NCBI GenBank assembly: GCA_032622095.1
Contig: CP136064.1
Span: forward strand, 136,357,954 to 136,421,953
Origin: Siphonodentalium dalli
Taxonomy: Eukaryota; Mollusca; Scaphopoda; Gadilida; Siphonodentaliidae
Length of the DNA: 64,000 bases
Reading direction: 5' to 3'
Below, piece after piece: positions 23,113-36,100 of the stretch. The number at the start of each line of letters is the position of its first letter. The stretch's first letter is position 1. The notes under the pieces are model-generated. The model had not been told where the DNA came from, searched no databases, and was given only the letters and a program-made list of their open reading frames with translations. A program made the translations under genes and the position numbers.

Positions 23113-23634
23113 AGACTTTTGTGTCTAAAAAAATCATTAAAATACAAAATTCATTAAAACATCTACGTTGGAACTACCTGACTGATTAATCTGACATACA
23201 TATAGTGTTTTTGGGTCCATGGATAATTGGGCTTTAAACATGTCTAAATGGTTTTATAAAAAGGGGGGGCGGTTAGTTGCAAAATCGTTCACTTTGTGAT
23301 AGAAGCGCCAAACTTTCAGAGTTTGTTAAGTGGTTGGTGAGTATCACTAAACTGGCTGGTTCCAGATTTTTGAGGTCACCTTGACCTTCAATTTGACCTT
23401 GACCTTTTTGAAAATCTCAGTTTTTGGGTTGGGTGGTTTATGCCATCCTTTTCTTGTGAAAATCGCATCTTCTCACAGTTTTCTCAATACAATTATAGTT
23501 GGGAGGTGACCACGGTTCATTTGGACCAAAACATATCTCAATTTTCATAAGATGGCTGCCAATATGGCCGCCGGAAGTTGAAAATATGACATTTTTTCAC
23601 AAATATCTTCTAGTTCAATTCATGCTGTTTGTAA
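23113..23634. other. Repeat-like sequence flanking minisatellite palindrome
   Basis: It contains TTGACCTTCAATTTGACC-like short repeats and AAGATGGCTGCCAATATGGC (about 23550), related to the block at 23890. No gene. Confidence 0.45.
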
Positions 23635-24639
23635 CTGGTTGAGTAATGCAACTTTATTTTGTGTTTTGTATATTAACAGATCATTCTAGCAATTAAATAT
23701 GCAATTAGTGTGGTCCTAGCCCCTTCTGATCCCTCAAAACTTCGATTTTACAGGATGCGGTATAAAATTCCACAAAAAAATCACAATTGGGATTCTAGTC
23801 ATATTTCAACAAGAAATGAACATAACTTTGTAATGTAAGTGAGGCATATCATTACCTATGAATATTCCAAATCACTGGAACCAAAATTCTTACTTTGGCT
23901 CAAAATGGCTGCCAATATGGCCGCCAAAATATGGAAAATGGTAAATATTACACCAGCGTCTCCTGCAATCGTTTGCAAGTTGTGGTTGATGTATAAAATT
24001 GGCAATTCTGCATTCTATACATTGAATACTAAGATGTCTGATGCACCATGGTTAATTGTTACTATTGTCACCACTGACATCGTCAAAAATATTGGACTTT
24101 TCTCTCAAAAACTTGACATAAATATTGACAAAAATTCACTTTTCAGGTTTGGACCATTTTTTCAGGTAAAATGTAACTATCTTTGGATTGAAAGGTGTTT
24201 ATTGTTTAGGTCTCTCTTAAATGTGTCTCACTGCGGTGTTTATAGACCAAATTGCTCAAGATGGCTTCCAAAATGGCAACCAAATTTGGAAAATGTTAAT
24301 TTTTTTACATATATTCTGAACATTCTCCGCATTAACCGAAAATGTAGCAAAATGTGACTCACTTGGTTATTATACGTGTTAGTTAATTAACTGACAACTA
24401 AATGTTCTATTCTGGTTGTCCCACTTCCGTATGGGGCAAAATAAATTCATTTTAAAGTATGTAATTTTGCCGAGCACCACTTTTGTGATTTTGGCCATAG
24501 TTATTGAAAGGAAATGGGCAGAACTTTGAGATAGAATTGAGATGGACCATAATATTTGGCTATTCTGGTCCATTATGCTAAGAAAATGTCAACTGAATAC
24601 AGTGTGGATGCCAAGATCGTATCCAGGGAGTTACTCTAT

Positions 24640-26250
24640 GATCATACGTGGGGTGAATAGGTATACAGTGAGTTCTTGTATGTCATGACTTATGTGAATA
24701 GGTATACAATGAGTGACTATATGGTTATGAGTGGGTTGTCCATTGTAAGATGCATCTATGTATACACGGAGATGTCATGGTCAGGTGTGAGGTGAATCGG
24801 TATGCACGGAGTGACTGTATGGTGTATGATTGTGTATATCCAGTACGGGTACACCAGGTGTGCCTGTATGGGCATTGGTGTTGTGTATGGATATAGCTAC
24901 ATGGTCATCTATGTGTTGATTATGTATATATGGAATGACTGTAAAGGCATGGGTGGGATGTACATGTGTTGTCTGTATGATCATGGATGGGTGTGTTGCT
25001 AAATAGGGTGTGATTTTATGGTTACGGGTAATGTGTATAGGTATACATGGAATGACTGTACGGTCATGATTGAATATGATTACCTGGAGTAAGCTCGGTG
25101 GACATTATCGAGTGAGTCGGTATATAGGGAGTGTCCTTGTGGTAACGGGTGGGGTGCATATTTGTATATTTCATGAATGTATTATCATTGGTGGGTGTAT
25201 AGGGATTGGCTGTATTATCATGGATGGCATGTATGATTATACAGTGAATTGCTGAATTGTCATGTGTGAGGTGTATATGCAAGTATGGATTGTTTGAGTG
25301 GGGTGCATATCTGGAAGGGCTGAATGGCCATTAGTGAGGTTTACTTGTATGCTTGGAGTGAATCTATGGTCTAGGGTGGGCTGTATATGTATATCGATTG
25401 GTTATATGACTATGTGTGTGAATAGGTATACAGGGTGTTATTGTATGGTCAATGGTGAGATGAGTACATGTAGGAATACAAGTAGTGACAGTATGATCAT
25501 AAATATAATGGACATCTATACAGGGGGTGACTATTAAAATGGTCATGTGTCAGGCGTATGAGTATACCTGGTGTTCCTGTTTGGTGACTCGTGGCTGTAT
25601 GGTCATGTGTAGGTTATACCAGTATACACATGTGTTGCTTTATTGTCATGGGCAAGGGATACGTGTATATAGCAAGTGGCTATATGGCCATGGATAAAGT
25701 GCATATGCATACATGGAGTGACTATACTGACATGGCTGGGGTGTATTAGTATATCTTGAGTGACTATGCGGATACAGGGAGTGACATGGCCAATGTTGAG
25801 GTGAATATGTATGCAAGGATTGACCATGGTCGTGTATGAATGTTTTGAATAGGTACACACGGTGTGACTATATGGCCATAGGTCAGGTACCATTGGTGAA
25901 GGTATGTGTATGAAGCGAGTGGCTATATGGTCATTGGTGAGGTGCATATGTAAACCCGGAGTGACTTTATGGTCATTGTTGATGTATATATTGATTTATT
26001 TGACCACGTGTTTGGAGAATAGGTATACAGGGGATGACCTTATGGCCAATGGTGAGCTGAATGGGTATACAAGGAATGACTATATGGTTATCGGTCATGT
26101 TTAGGAGTATCCCCGGTGTGCCTGTATCGTGACGCGTGGCTGTAATGTCACCCGTGGTTATGGGTCAGGTGTACATGTATACAGTGGGTCACTATATTGT
26201 TATGTATGTGGTGTTTATGTATATATGTAATGACTGTGTGGTAATAGGTG
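24640..26250 (+). repeat. GTATAC-rich minisatellite, plus orientation
   Basis: Degenerate units of roughly 40-60 bp built around GGTGAATAGGTATACANGGA, GTGACTATATGGTCATG and GGTGAGGTG. Unit spacing is irregular (41, 58 and 40 bp near 24661-24801). Translated frames give His/Thr/Ile-rich strings with no protein meaning. Confidence 0.85.
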
Positions 26251-26269
26251 GCCATCGTTTTCCGCGTTT

Positions 26270-26985
26270 AACGCCCCCATGTATATAAACACCATCAAGA
26301 TAGAGAACTCCCTGACATGACCTCTCCATTGATTAACATATCCTTGAGTTATTGTGCCACCCAAGGTACACATGTACAACCCGCCCATGACCTCAGTCAC
26401 TCCATGTGTACATAAACACAACACAAATGACAACATAGTCACCCACTTTATTCACGTACACCTGATCATACAGCCATACTTGGTTATACCCGTACATACC
26501 ACAAATGACGATACAGCCACGAGTTACCATGTATAAACACCAGGTATACACATACACCCGACACATGGCCATATAGTCACTCTATGTATACATATTCACT
26601 ACATTCACGATCATACGGTCACGCGTTGTATACCTATTCACCTCACCATGGACTATACAGCCACTAGATGTATACCTATTCGCCATATCCATTACCATAG
26701 AGTCAATCCATGTATACATATGCACATCACCAATAGCGAGCCCTTCCAGATATACCAATACCCGCACATACGACCTCTCATAAGTTCCACACTTGCCATA
26801 CTCATGATCATGCATCTACTCCCCATACACCATCAATGATAACACATCCACAACATATATAAATATACAACCCACCGTTGCCAACAGGGCACTCCCCATA
26901 TACCCACACATCATCCATGACCATACAATAACTCGCGGTATACATATTATCCTCATCTACGAGCATAGAGTAACTCCCTGGCTGT
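26270..26985 (-). repeat. Same minisatellite, inverted orientation
   Basis: The complement of the preceding array (CATGTATACATATTCACYNC, CATGACCATACAGTCAC). It is shorter (~0.7 kb against ~1.6 kb), so the two arms have gained or lost units independently. Confidence 0.85.
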
Positions 26986-27951
26986 CATCTTGGCTTCCAT
27001 CATGTATCCAGTTGATAAATATTTATCATAATGGGCCAGACTACCCACATCTCATGGTTCATCTCATTTCCGTCTCAAAGTTCTGCCCATTTCCTTTCAA
27101 TAATATGGCCATAATCACAAAAGAGGTTATCCGCAAAATTCCATACTGCAACTTTAAAATGCATTTGTCATGCCCCATACGTAACTAGGATAAACATAAT
27201 AGAACATAGTTGTCAGATAATTAACTAACAGGTATAATAACCAAGTGAGTCACAATTTGCTACCTTTTGGGATAACGCAGAGAATAATTTTCTGGATATG
27301 TGTAAAAAAATTACTTTTTACAAATTTGGTTGCCATTTTGGAAGCCATCTTCAGCAATTTAGTATATAAACACCATAGTGTGACACATTTAAGATAGGTC
27401 AAAACAATAAACACATTTGATACCAAAGGTAGTTGCATTCTATTTGAAAACATGGTCGAACCCTGAAAAGTGATTTTTTGCCGATATTTATGTCAAGTTT
27501 GTGAGAGAAAAATCCAATATATCTGGTGATGTCAGTGGTGACTATAGTAACAGTGACACATGGTGTATCAGACATGTTAGTATTCAATGTATAGAATACA
27601 GATTAGCCAATTTTATACATCAACCACAACTTGTAAGCAATTGCATGACACCCTGGTGCAATATTTACAATTTTCCACATTTTGGCGGCCGTTTTGAGCC
27701 AGGGTAATATTTTTGGTTTCAGAGAGTTGGAATATTCATAGGTAATGATATGCCTCACTTGCATTACAATGTTCTTTTCATTTCTCGTTGAAATATGACT
27801 AGAATCCCAATTGTGATTTTTTTGTAAAATTTTGTACCGTGTTCTGTAAAATCGAATTTTTGAGGGATTGGAAGGGGTTAGGACCCCAATAATTGCTCCA
27901 ATGATCAGTTAATATACAAAACACAAAATAAAGTTGCATTACTCAACCAGG

Positions 27952-30041
27952 GGTTGACTATTAAAATGGTCATGTGTCAGGCGTATGAGTATACCTGGTG
28001 TTCCTGTTTGGTGACTCGTGGCTGTATGGTCATGTGTAGGTTATACCAGTATACACATGTGTTGCTTTATTGTCATGGGCAAGGGATACGTGTATATAGC
28101 AAGTGGCTACATGGCCATGGATAAAGTGCATATGCATACATGGAGTGACTATACTGACATGGCTGGGGTGTATTAGTATATCTTGAGTGACTATGCGGAT
28201 TCAGGGAGTGACATGGCCAATGTTGAGGTGAATATGTATGCAAGGATTGACCATGGTCGTGTATGAATGTTTTGAATAGGTACACACGGTGTGACTATAT
28301 GGCCATAGGTCAGGTACCATTGGTGAAGGTATGTGTATGAAGCGAGTGGCTATATGGCCATTGGTGAGGTGCATATGTAAACCCGGAGTGACTTTATGGT
28401 CATTGTTGATGTATATATTGATTTATTTGACCACGTGTTTGGAGAATAGGTATACAGGGGATGACCTTATGGCCAATGGTGAGCTGAAAGGGTATACAAG
28501 GAATGACTATATGGTTATCGGTCATGTTTAGGAGTATCCCCGGTGTGCCTGTATCGTGACGCGTGGCTGTAATGTCACCCGTAGTTATGGGTCAGGTGTA
28601 CATGTATACAGTGGGTCACTATATTGTTATGTATGTGGTGTTTATGTATATATGTAATGACTGTGTGGTAATAGGTGGCCATCGTTTTCCGTGTTTAACG
28701 CCCCCATGTATATAAACACCATCAAGATAGAGAACTCCCTGACATGACCTCTCCATTGATTAACATATCCTTGAGTTATTGTGCCACCTAAGGTACACAT
28801 GTACAACCCGCCCATGACCTCAGTCACTCCATATGTACATAAACACAACACAAATGACAACATAGTCACCCACTTTATACACGTACACCTGATCATACAG
28901 CCATACTTGGTTATACCCGTACATACCACAAATGACGATACAGTCACGAGTCACCATGTATAAACACCAGGTATAGACATACACCCGACACATGGCCATA
29001 TAGTCACTCTATGTATACATATTCACTACATTCACGATCATACGGTCACGCGTTGTATACCTATTCACCTCACCATGGACTATACAGCCACTAGATGTAT
29101 ACCTATTCGCCATATACATTACCATAGAGTCAATCCAGGTATACATATGCACATCACCAATGGCGAGCCCTTCCAGATATACCAATACCCGCACATACGA
29201 CCTCTCATAAGTTCCACACTTGCCATACTCATGATCATGCATCTACTCCCCATACACCATCAATGATAACACATCCACAACATATATAAATATACAACCC
29301 ACCGTTGCCAACAGGGCACTCCCCATATAACCAAGTGAGTCACAATTTGCTACCTTTTGGGATAACGCAGAGAATAATTTTCTGGATATGTGTAAAAAAA
29401 ATACTTTTTACAAATTTGGTTGCCATTTTGGAAGCCATCTTCAGCAATTTAGTATATAAACACCATAGTGTGACACATTTAAGATAGGTCAAAACAATAA
29501 ACACATTTGATACCAAAGGTAGTTGCATTCTATTTGAAAACATGGTCGAACCCTGAAAAGTGATTTTTTGCCGATATTTATGTCAAGTTTGTGAGAGAAA
29601 AATCCAATATATCTGGTGATGTCAGTGGTGACTATAGTAACAGTGACACATGGTGTATCAGACATGTTAGTATTCAATGTATAGAATACAGATTAGCCAA
29701 TTTTATACATCAACCACAACTTGTAAGCAATTGCATGACACCCTGGTGCAATATTTACAATTTTCCACATTTTGGCGGCCGTTTTGAGCCAGGGTAATAT
29801 TTTTGGTTTCAGAGAGTTGGAATATTCATAGGTAATGATATGCCTCACTTGCATTACAATGTTCTTTTCATTTCTCGTTGAAATGTGACTAGAATCCCAA
29901 TTGTGATTTTTTTGTAAAATTTTGTACCGTGTTCTGTAAAATCGAATTTTTGAGGGATTGGAAGGCGTTAGGACCCCAATAATTGCTCCAATGATCAGTT
30001 AATATACAAAACACAAAATAAAGTTGCATTACTCAACCAGG
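27952..30041. repeat. Tandem duplicate B of 25525-27951
   Basis: From GGGTTGACTATTAAAATGG at 27951 the sequence repeats 25525-27951 almost exactly, with only scattered base differences, but lacks the counterpart of 26903-27239 (337 bp). The deletion joins CCCCATATA directly to ACCAAGTGAG at about 29332, with ATA at both breakpoints. The period is 2090 bp against 2427 bp for the full unit. Confidence 0.92.
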
Positions 30042-31501
30042 GGTTGACTATTAAAATGGTCATGTGTCAGGCGTATGAGTATACCTGGTGTTCCTGTTTG
30101 GTGACTCGTGGCTGTATGGTCATGTGTAGGTTATACCAGTATACACATGTGTTGCTTTATTGTCATGGGCAAAGGATACGTGTATATAGCAAGTGGCTAC
30201 ATGGCCATGGATAAAGTGCATATGCATACATGGAGTGACTATACTGACATGGCTGGGGTGTATTAGTATATCTTGAGTGACTATGCGGATACAGGGAGTG
30301 ACATGGCCAATGTTGAGGTGAATATGTATGCAAGGATTGACCATGGTCGTGTATGCATGTTTTGAATAGGTACACACGGTGTGACTATATGGCCATAGGT
30401 CAGGTACCATTGGTGAAGGTATGTGTATGAAGCGAGTGGCTATATGGCCATTGGTGAGGTGCACATGTAAACCCGGAGTGACTTTATGGTCATTGTTGAT
30501 GTATATATTGATTTATTTGACCACGTGTTTGGAGAATAGGTATACAGGGGACCTTATGGCCAATGGTGAGCTGAAAGGGTATACAAGGAATGACTATATG
30601 GTTATCGGTCATGTTTAGGAGTATCCCCGGTGTGCCTGTATCGTGACGTGTGGCTGTAATGTCACCCGTAGTTATGGGTCAGGTGTACATGTATACAGTG
30701 GGTCACTATATTGTTATGTATGTGGTGTTTATGTATATATGTAATGACTGTGTGGTAATAGGTGGCCATCGTTTTCCGTGTTTAACGCCCCCATGTATAT
30801 AAACACCATCAAGATAGAGAACTCCCTGACATGACCTCTCCATTGATTAACATATCCTTGAGTTATTGTGCCACCCAAGGTACACATGTACAACCCGCCC
30901 ATGACCTCAGTCACTCCATATGTACATAAACACAACACAAATGACAACATAGTCACCCACTTTATACACGTACACCTGATCATACAGCCATACTTGGTTA
31001 TACCCGTACATACCACAAATGACGATACAGTCACGAGTCACCATGTATAAACACCAGGTATAGACATACACCCGACACATGGCCATATAGTCACTCTATG
31101 TATACATATTCACTACATTCACGATCATACGGTCACGCGTTGTATACCTATTCACCTCACCATGGACTATACAGCCACTAGATGTATACCTATTCGCCAT
31201 ATACATTACCATAGAGTCAATCCAGGTATACATATGCACATCACCAATGGCGAGCCCTTCCAGATATACCAATACCCGCACATACGACCTCTCATAAGTT
31301 CCACACTTGCCATACTCATGATCATGCATCTACTCCCCATACACCATCAATGATAACACATCCACAACATATATAAATATACAACCCACCGTTGCCAACA
31401 GGGCACTCCCCATATACCCACACATCATCCATGACCATACAATAACTCGCGGTATACATATTATCCTCATCTACGATCATAGAGTAACTCCCTGGCTGTC
31501 C
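30042..31501. repeat. Tandem duplicate C (partial)
   Basis: A third copy, starting at the same junction sequence (30041) and ending after CTCCCTGGCTGTC at about 31501. It shares several base variants with copy B against copy A (for example GTGTTTAACG for GCGTTTAACG). However, it keeps the CCCACACATCATCC section that B has lost, so the deletion in B came after the copies separated or in a parallel lineage. Confidence 0.9.
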
Positions 31502-31812
31502 CCATATATAAATGTACCTGGGTAAATCTTGGTGTTTACCTAGGTATACCCCGGTACATATAGGTTTTAACCTGGTTCCACCCAGGTCACACCCAGGTCA
31601 CACCCAGGTAAATCAGTGATTTATATAGATTTACCCTGGTGTTTTCTATATATGTTAGGTATAAACCCCAGTTTACCCGGGTTTTTACGGATATAATTTA
31701 GAAAGACGCTGTCACACCCGGGTATTTAGACCCAGATTATCCGGAGTATTTACACCCAGGTATTTACTACAGTGTTCACCCGGATATATATACCTGTGGT
31801 ATTTTGTTAAAC
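31502..31812. repeat. CCTGGGTA/TACCCAGG-rich block
   Basis: About 300 bp in which ACCTGGGTAAAT-like and ACACCCAGGTATTTA-like motifs recur on both strands at short spacing (for example 31517, 31585-31610 and 31755). It separates the GTATAC minisatellite from the 45-bp minisatellite. Confidence 0.6.
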
Positions 31813-34215
31813 TGTATAATCTGCATTGAAGTCACCTTATTAACCCTTTCTATATTACAGCACCATTGGCGTGTAGTTACCTTATTAACCATTCTATATT
31901 AAATCATTAATTGACAGGTAGTTACCTTATTAACCCTTTCTAGACTAAGTAACATTGGTGAGTAGTTACATTATTAACCCTTTCTATAGTAAAGCACTAT
32001 TGATGTGAAGTTACCTTATTAACCCTTTCTTTATTAAAGCATCATTGACGTGTAGTTACATTATTAACCCTTTCTATATTAAAATATCATTGATGTGTAT
32101 AGTTACAATGTTAACCCTTTCTATATTATAGCATCATTGACGGCTAGTTGCCTTATTAACTCTGTATATACCAAAGTATCATTGTCGTATATAGTTACCT
32201 TATTAACCCTTTCTATACTAAGTACCGTTGGCGTGTAGTTACCTTATTAACCCTTTCTATATTAAAGCATTAATTGACAAGTAGTTCCCTTATTAACCCT
32301 TTCTATACTAAATATTATTGGTGAGTAGTTGCATTAGTAACCCTTTCTATACTAAAGCGCCATTGACTGGTAGTTACCTTATTAACCATTATTTTGTATT
32401 AAAGCATCATTGACATGTAGTTACCTTATTATAACCATTTCTAAATTAAAGCATCATTGACGTGTAGTTACCATATTAACCAATTCTATATTAAAGCATT
32501 ATTGCCGGGTAGTTACATTATTAACCCGTTCTATACAAAGTATCATTGGTGAGTAGTTACCATATTAACCCTTTCTATATTAAAGCATCATTGACGTGAA
32601 GTTACCTTATTAACCCTTTCTGTATTAAAGCATCATTGATGTGTAGTTACCTTATTAACCCTTTCTATATTAAAATATCATTGACGTGTAGTTACCATGT
32701 TAAATCTTTCCATATTAAAGCACCATTGACGGGTAATTGCATGCCTTGTTAACCCTGTATATACTAAAGTACCATTGTCGTGTAGTTACCTTATTAACCC
32801 TTTCTATATTAAAGCATTAATTGACAGGTAGTTACCTTATTAACCCTTTCTATACTAAGTATCATTGGTGAGTAGTTGCATTATTAACCCTTTCTATATT
32901 AAAGCGCCATTGGCGTGTAGTTACCTTATTAACCATTTATGTATTAAAGCATCATTGACGTGTAGTTACCTTATTATAACCCTTTCTATATTAAAGCATC
33001 ATTATTGCCGGGTAGTTATCTTATTAACCCGTTCTATACTAAGTATCATTGGTGAGTAGTTACATTATTAACCCTTTCTATATTAAAGCATCATTGACGT
33101 GAAGTTACCTAATTAACCATTTCTGTATTAAAGCAGCATTGACATGTAGTTTCCTTATTAGCCCTTTCTTTATTAAAATATCATTGACGTGTAGTTAACA
33201 TGTTAACCCTTTCTATATTAAAGCATCGTTGACGGGTAGTTGCCTAATTAACCCTCTATATACTAAAGTATCATTGTCGTGTAGTTACCTTACTAACCCT
33301 TTCTATACTAAAGTATCATTGGCGTGTAGTTATCTTATTAACCCTTTCTATATTAAAGCATTAATTGACAGGTAGTTACATTAAACAAGCCTTTATACAC
33401 TAAGTATCATTGGTGAGTAGTTACATTATAAACCATTTCTATATTAAAGCGCCATTGACGGGTAATTACCGTATTAACCATTTTTGTATCAAAGATTCAT
33501 TGACGTGCAGTTACCATATTATAACACTTTCTATATTAAAGCACCATTGACTGATAGTTACCATATTAACCCTTTCTATATTAAAGCACCATTGGTGTGT
33601 AATTACCTTATTAACCCTTTCTACATTGAAGCAATAATTGACAGGTAGTTACCGTATTAACCCTTTTTATAATGAGTATCATTGGTGATTAGTTACATTA
33701 TTAACCCTTTCTACAATAAAGCATCATTGACATGTAATTATCATATTAGCCAGTTCTATATTAAAGCATCATGAACGGTAGTTACCATATTAACCCTTTC
33801 TATATTAAAGCACCATTGGCGTGTAATTACCATATTAACCCTTTCTATATTAAAACATCATTGACGTGTAGTTACCCTATTAGCCCTTTCTATATTAAAG
33901 CATCATTGACGTGTAGAACTTTATCTTATTAACCCTTTCTTTATTAAAGCATCATTGACATGTAGTTAGTTACCTTAGTAACCATTTCTATACTAAAGCA
34001 TTATTGACGGGTAGTTACCTCATTAACCTTTCTATATTAAAGCATCATTGACAAGATGTTAAATTATTAACCTTTCTATACTAAGTATCATTGCCGTGTA
34101 GTTAGTTACCTTATTAAACCTTTCTATATTAAGACGTCGATCATTGACGGGTAGTTGTTACCTTATTAATCATTTATGTATTCAAGCAGCATTGACGAGT
34201 AGTTACCTTATTACT
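31813..34215. repeat. ~45-bp minisatellite with higher-order structure
   Basis: About 52 monomers of ~45 bp: GTAGTTACCTTATTAACCCT, TTCTATATTAAAGCATCATT, GACGT. Diagnostic variants recur in order. The monomer with CATTAATTGACAGG appears near 31906, 32268, 32815 and 33358 (intervals ~361, 547 and 543 bp), and CCTGTATATACTAAAG-like monomers near 32150, 32750 and 33255. This gives a higher-order unit of about 12 monomers (~545 bp). Open frames are short and unremarkable. Confidence 0.9.
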
Positions 34216-34945
34216 TGAAGTTTATTATGACAGTAAGACAATACACTACCCCGGACAAATGAAGCAATATCATACTTTATCTAACAGCCTAGCTATAATT
34301 AGTGAACATTAAACTGACAAACAGACAATTTTCAGGGCCATTATTTAATATTAAAGGGATACAAAATAAAGATATTTCTAATGATCAGTAAGAATTATTC
34401 TCTAAGTGATACTTATTATTTCAAATAAATGATTGCGTATACTATAGTAGACCATATACCAACAGGAAAATATAAGTGAATACAATTATTGTGTTTCAAA
34501 ATTCGTTTCGTTTCGTTTCTGCAGCCAAATTACAATCTTAACTTTTAGTTACCGTTCTTCATTTTAGGCTTCCTGCGTAAAAACGACATCATTCGCTCGC
34601 CAAATTTTATCCTATATTTAGATTGTGTATGAAGTCAGGAAATTCCCAGCTCAAAGTTTTCTGGCAAAGCATTTGTCTTGTAAATGGCGACTTCTGCTCT
34701 TCTAGTTAGTTTACAAATCTACATTTTTTCAAGAATTTGGAAACTTAGAAACGCTCAACGGTATCAATGCACTGGACTCATATCATATTATATTATCATG
34801 ACTTCATGCGGGAACAATAACTGTGGACGCTGTTAGTGTTAGTAAATTTGGCGAGCGACTGATGCAGGCCGACATTATTTTCATGAAGAAGTGACGACAG
34901 AAGCAAACAAATCGAGATTTGGATTCAGGTTTTAGAAGAATCTTC
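34216..34945. other. No feature recognised
   Basis: AT-rich sequence with two opposed GCTCGCCAAATTT/AAATTTGGCGAGC sites (34595 and 34845) that hint at a small inverted repeat. No gene. Confidence 0.4.
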
Positions 34946-35412
34946 ATATACAAATCGGTGACATTATTTATGTGTAATCTCCACAGAACGAAGATGTGCA
35001 GTTTATTCACAAAATATTTCGGAAAACAGGAATAAAACTACGATGTATTTGTGAAGTAAGTCGCCCATTTTCGTTGCTCATCTTTGATGACAAACTGGGA
35101 GGATGCGTTTTCAACACTGCAAGAAGGATTTTAGTGTACGGTACTTCAGATACTGGTTTTGAGATTTGATGAATATTTATTATTTTAATAAATAATCTAA
35201 AAATGATTTCACTTGTTGCTGCTTTTAATTTTAATTATCCCATGTCAGGGAGAAATTAAGGGAATTATCTTTATGTGATGTAGAAGAAAATTGGGGATCC
35301 CAGAAAAATGTGTGACTAAACACCAACTTCACCAAGCCATATGAAGCCAAACCAAGCCGTAGGAAATATTATTTTGTATAACTTTAGTGTTTAGTATGGG
35401 AGGCCCTTTTCA
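34946..35412. repeat. Left arm of a 3.7-kb inverted repeat
   Basis: From ATATACAAATCGGTGACATT to GTATGGGAGGCCCTTTTCAC, this is the reverse complement of about 38140-38686 at high identity. Shared blocks include GATTACACATAAATAATGT, CATCCTCCCAGTTTGTCATC and TGGCTTGGTGAAGTTGGTG on the other arm. No coding potential seen. Confidence 0.88.
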
Positions 35413-35539
35413 CATTTATTATGGGGGGGGGGGGCTTGCTTCCCTCATATGGTGTACTTATTGACTTTAAATAAGGAAATAACCTATTTTCATATTATCA
35501 GCATCCCTGCCCCAAGAATTTGTGTCTCCATCCCAGAGA
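35413..35539. repeat. Poly-G and CTTCCCTCATATGG sequence
   Basis: A G run (about 35425-35435) is followed by GCTTGCTTCCCTCATATGGT, which recurs near 37170 (GATTGCTTCCCTCATATGGT). This host repeat continues on the far side of the Helitron array. Confidence 0.5.
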
Positions 35540-36100
35540 TCTATTATCTCATATATTTTGAAGACCTCTGTTTGTCTGTCTGTCTGTATGTATGTCATTT
35601 ATACAAATCTACGATTCTCGACCGATCGGGACGAAACTTGGTACGTGTGTGTAGTTTGACCAGGCGGTCGACGTTGTCGTATTGGCGAGCCCGTGCGGCG
35701 CCCGCTTCGCACATGAGCAGACGAGATCTCGGAAATGGGTGGAGCTATAGACTTGAAATTTGGTATGTGAATGTATCTTGCCCCGGATACGAATTTTATC
35801 GGGTCGCCGAGCCCGTGCGACGCCAGCTTCGCGCATGCGCACGAGATCTCGGAAACGGCTGGAGCTATCGACTTGAAATTTGGTATGTGAATGCATCTTG
35901 CCCCGGATACGAATTTTATCGGGTCGCCGAGCCCGTGCGACGCCAGCTTCGCGCATGCGCAGACCAGATCTCGGAAACGGGTGGAGCTATCGACTTGAAA
36001 TTTGGTTTTTGAATAGCCCGGACAACGTCGGGCTGGGTAGAGCTATCGACTTGAAATTTGGTTTTTGAATAGCCCGGACAACGTCGGGCTCATCGGCTAG
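35540..36100 (+). mobile_element. Helitron-like unit 1 (non-autonomous)
   Basis: It starts TCTATTATCTCATATATTTTG after A (35539), carries a TGTC/TATG tract, then ~118-bp subunits with AGATCTCGGAAACGG, TCGACTTGAAATTTGGT and GAGCCCGTGCGACGCC. It ends with the hairpin GCCCGGACAACGTCGGGC (36072-36089), TCATCGG and CTAG (36097-36100). A ~57-bp segment containing the hairpin is duplicated just upstream (36014). The long open frame across 35449-36012 reflects the subunits, not a gene. Confidence 0.88.

Larger units (their letters stand above)
23635..27951. repeat. 4.3-kb palindrome with minisatellite arms
   Basis: The outer blocks mirror each other: CTGGTTGAGTAATGCAAC at 23635 answers the sequence ending ACTCAACCAG at 27950, and 23840-24600 mirrors 26990-27780. 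Inside each outer block lies a degenerate minisatellite, in plus orientation from about 24640 to 26250 and reversed from about 26270 to 26985. The switch is at 26250-26270. Long inverted arms made of short tandem repeats resemble the architecture of Drosophila FB elements (family knowledge), but no relationship is shown. The 172-residue open frame at 23839-24357 is repeat: its mirror region on the other arm is broken into several short frames. Confidence 0.85.

Noticed and set aside
23839-24357. 172-residue frame as a possible gene
   Set aside because: Its mirror regions (27250-27780, 29340-29870) are broken into short frames, and the sequence belongs to a non-coding repeat block with repeated ATGGCTGCCAA motifs.
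24781-31353. Many 60-114-residue frames in the minisatellite
   Set aside because: His/Thr/Tyr-rich strings from GTATAC-type tandem repeats, present on both strands and duplicated with the array.
31813-34215. CRISPR array
   Set aside because: The ~45-bp units are contiguous diverged monomers without unique spacers, there are no cas genes, and the context is eukaryotic.
35449-36012. 187-residue frame as a gene
   Set aside because: It spans ~118-bp subunits of a non-autonomous Helitron; residues repeat with the subunit.
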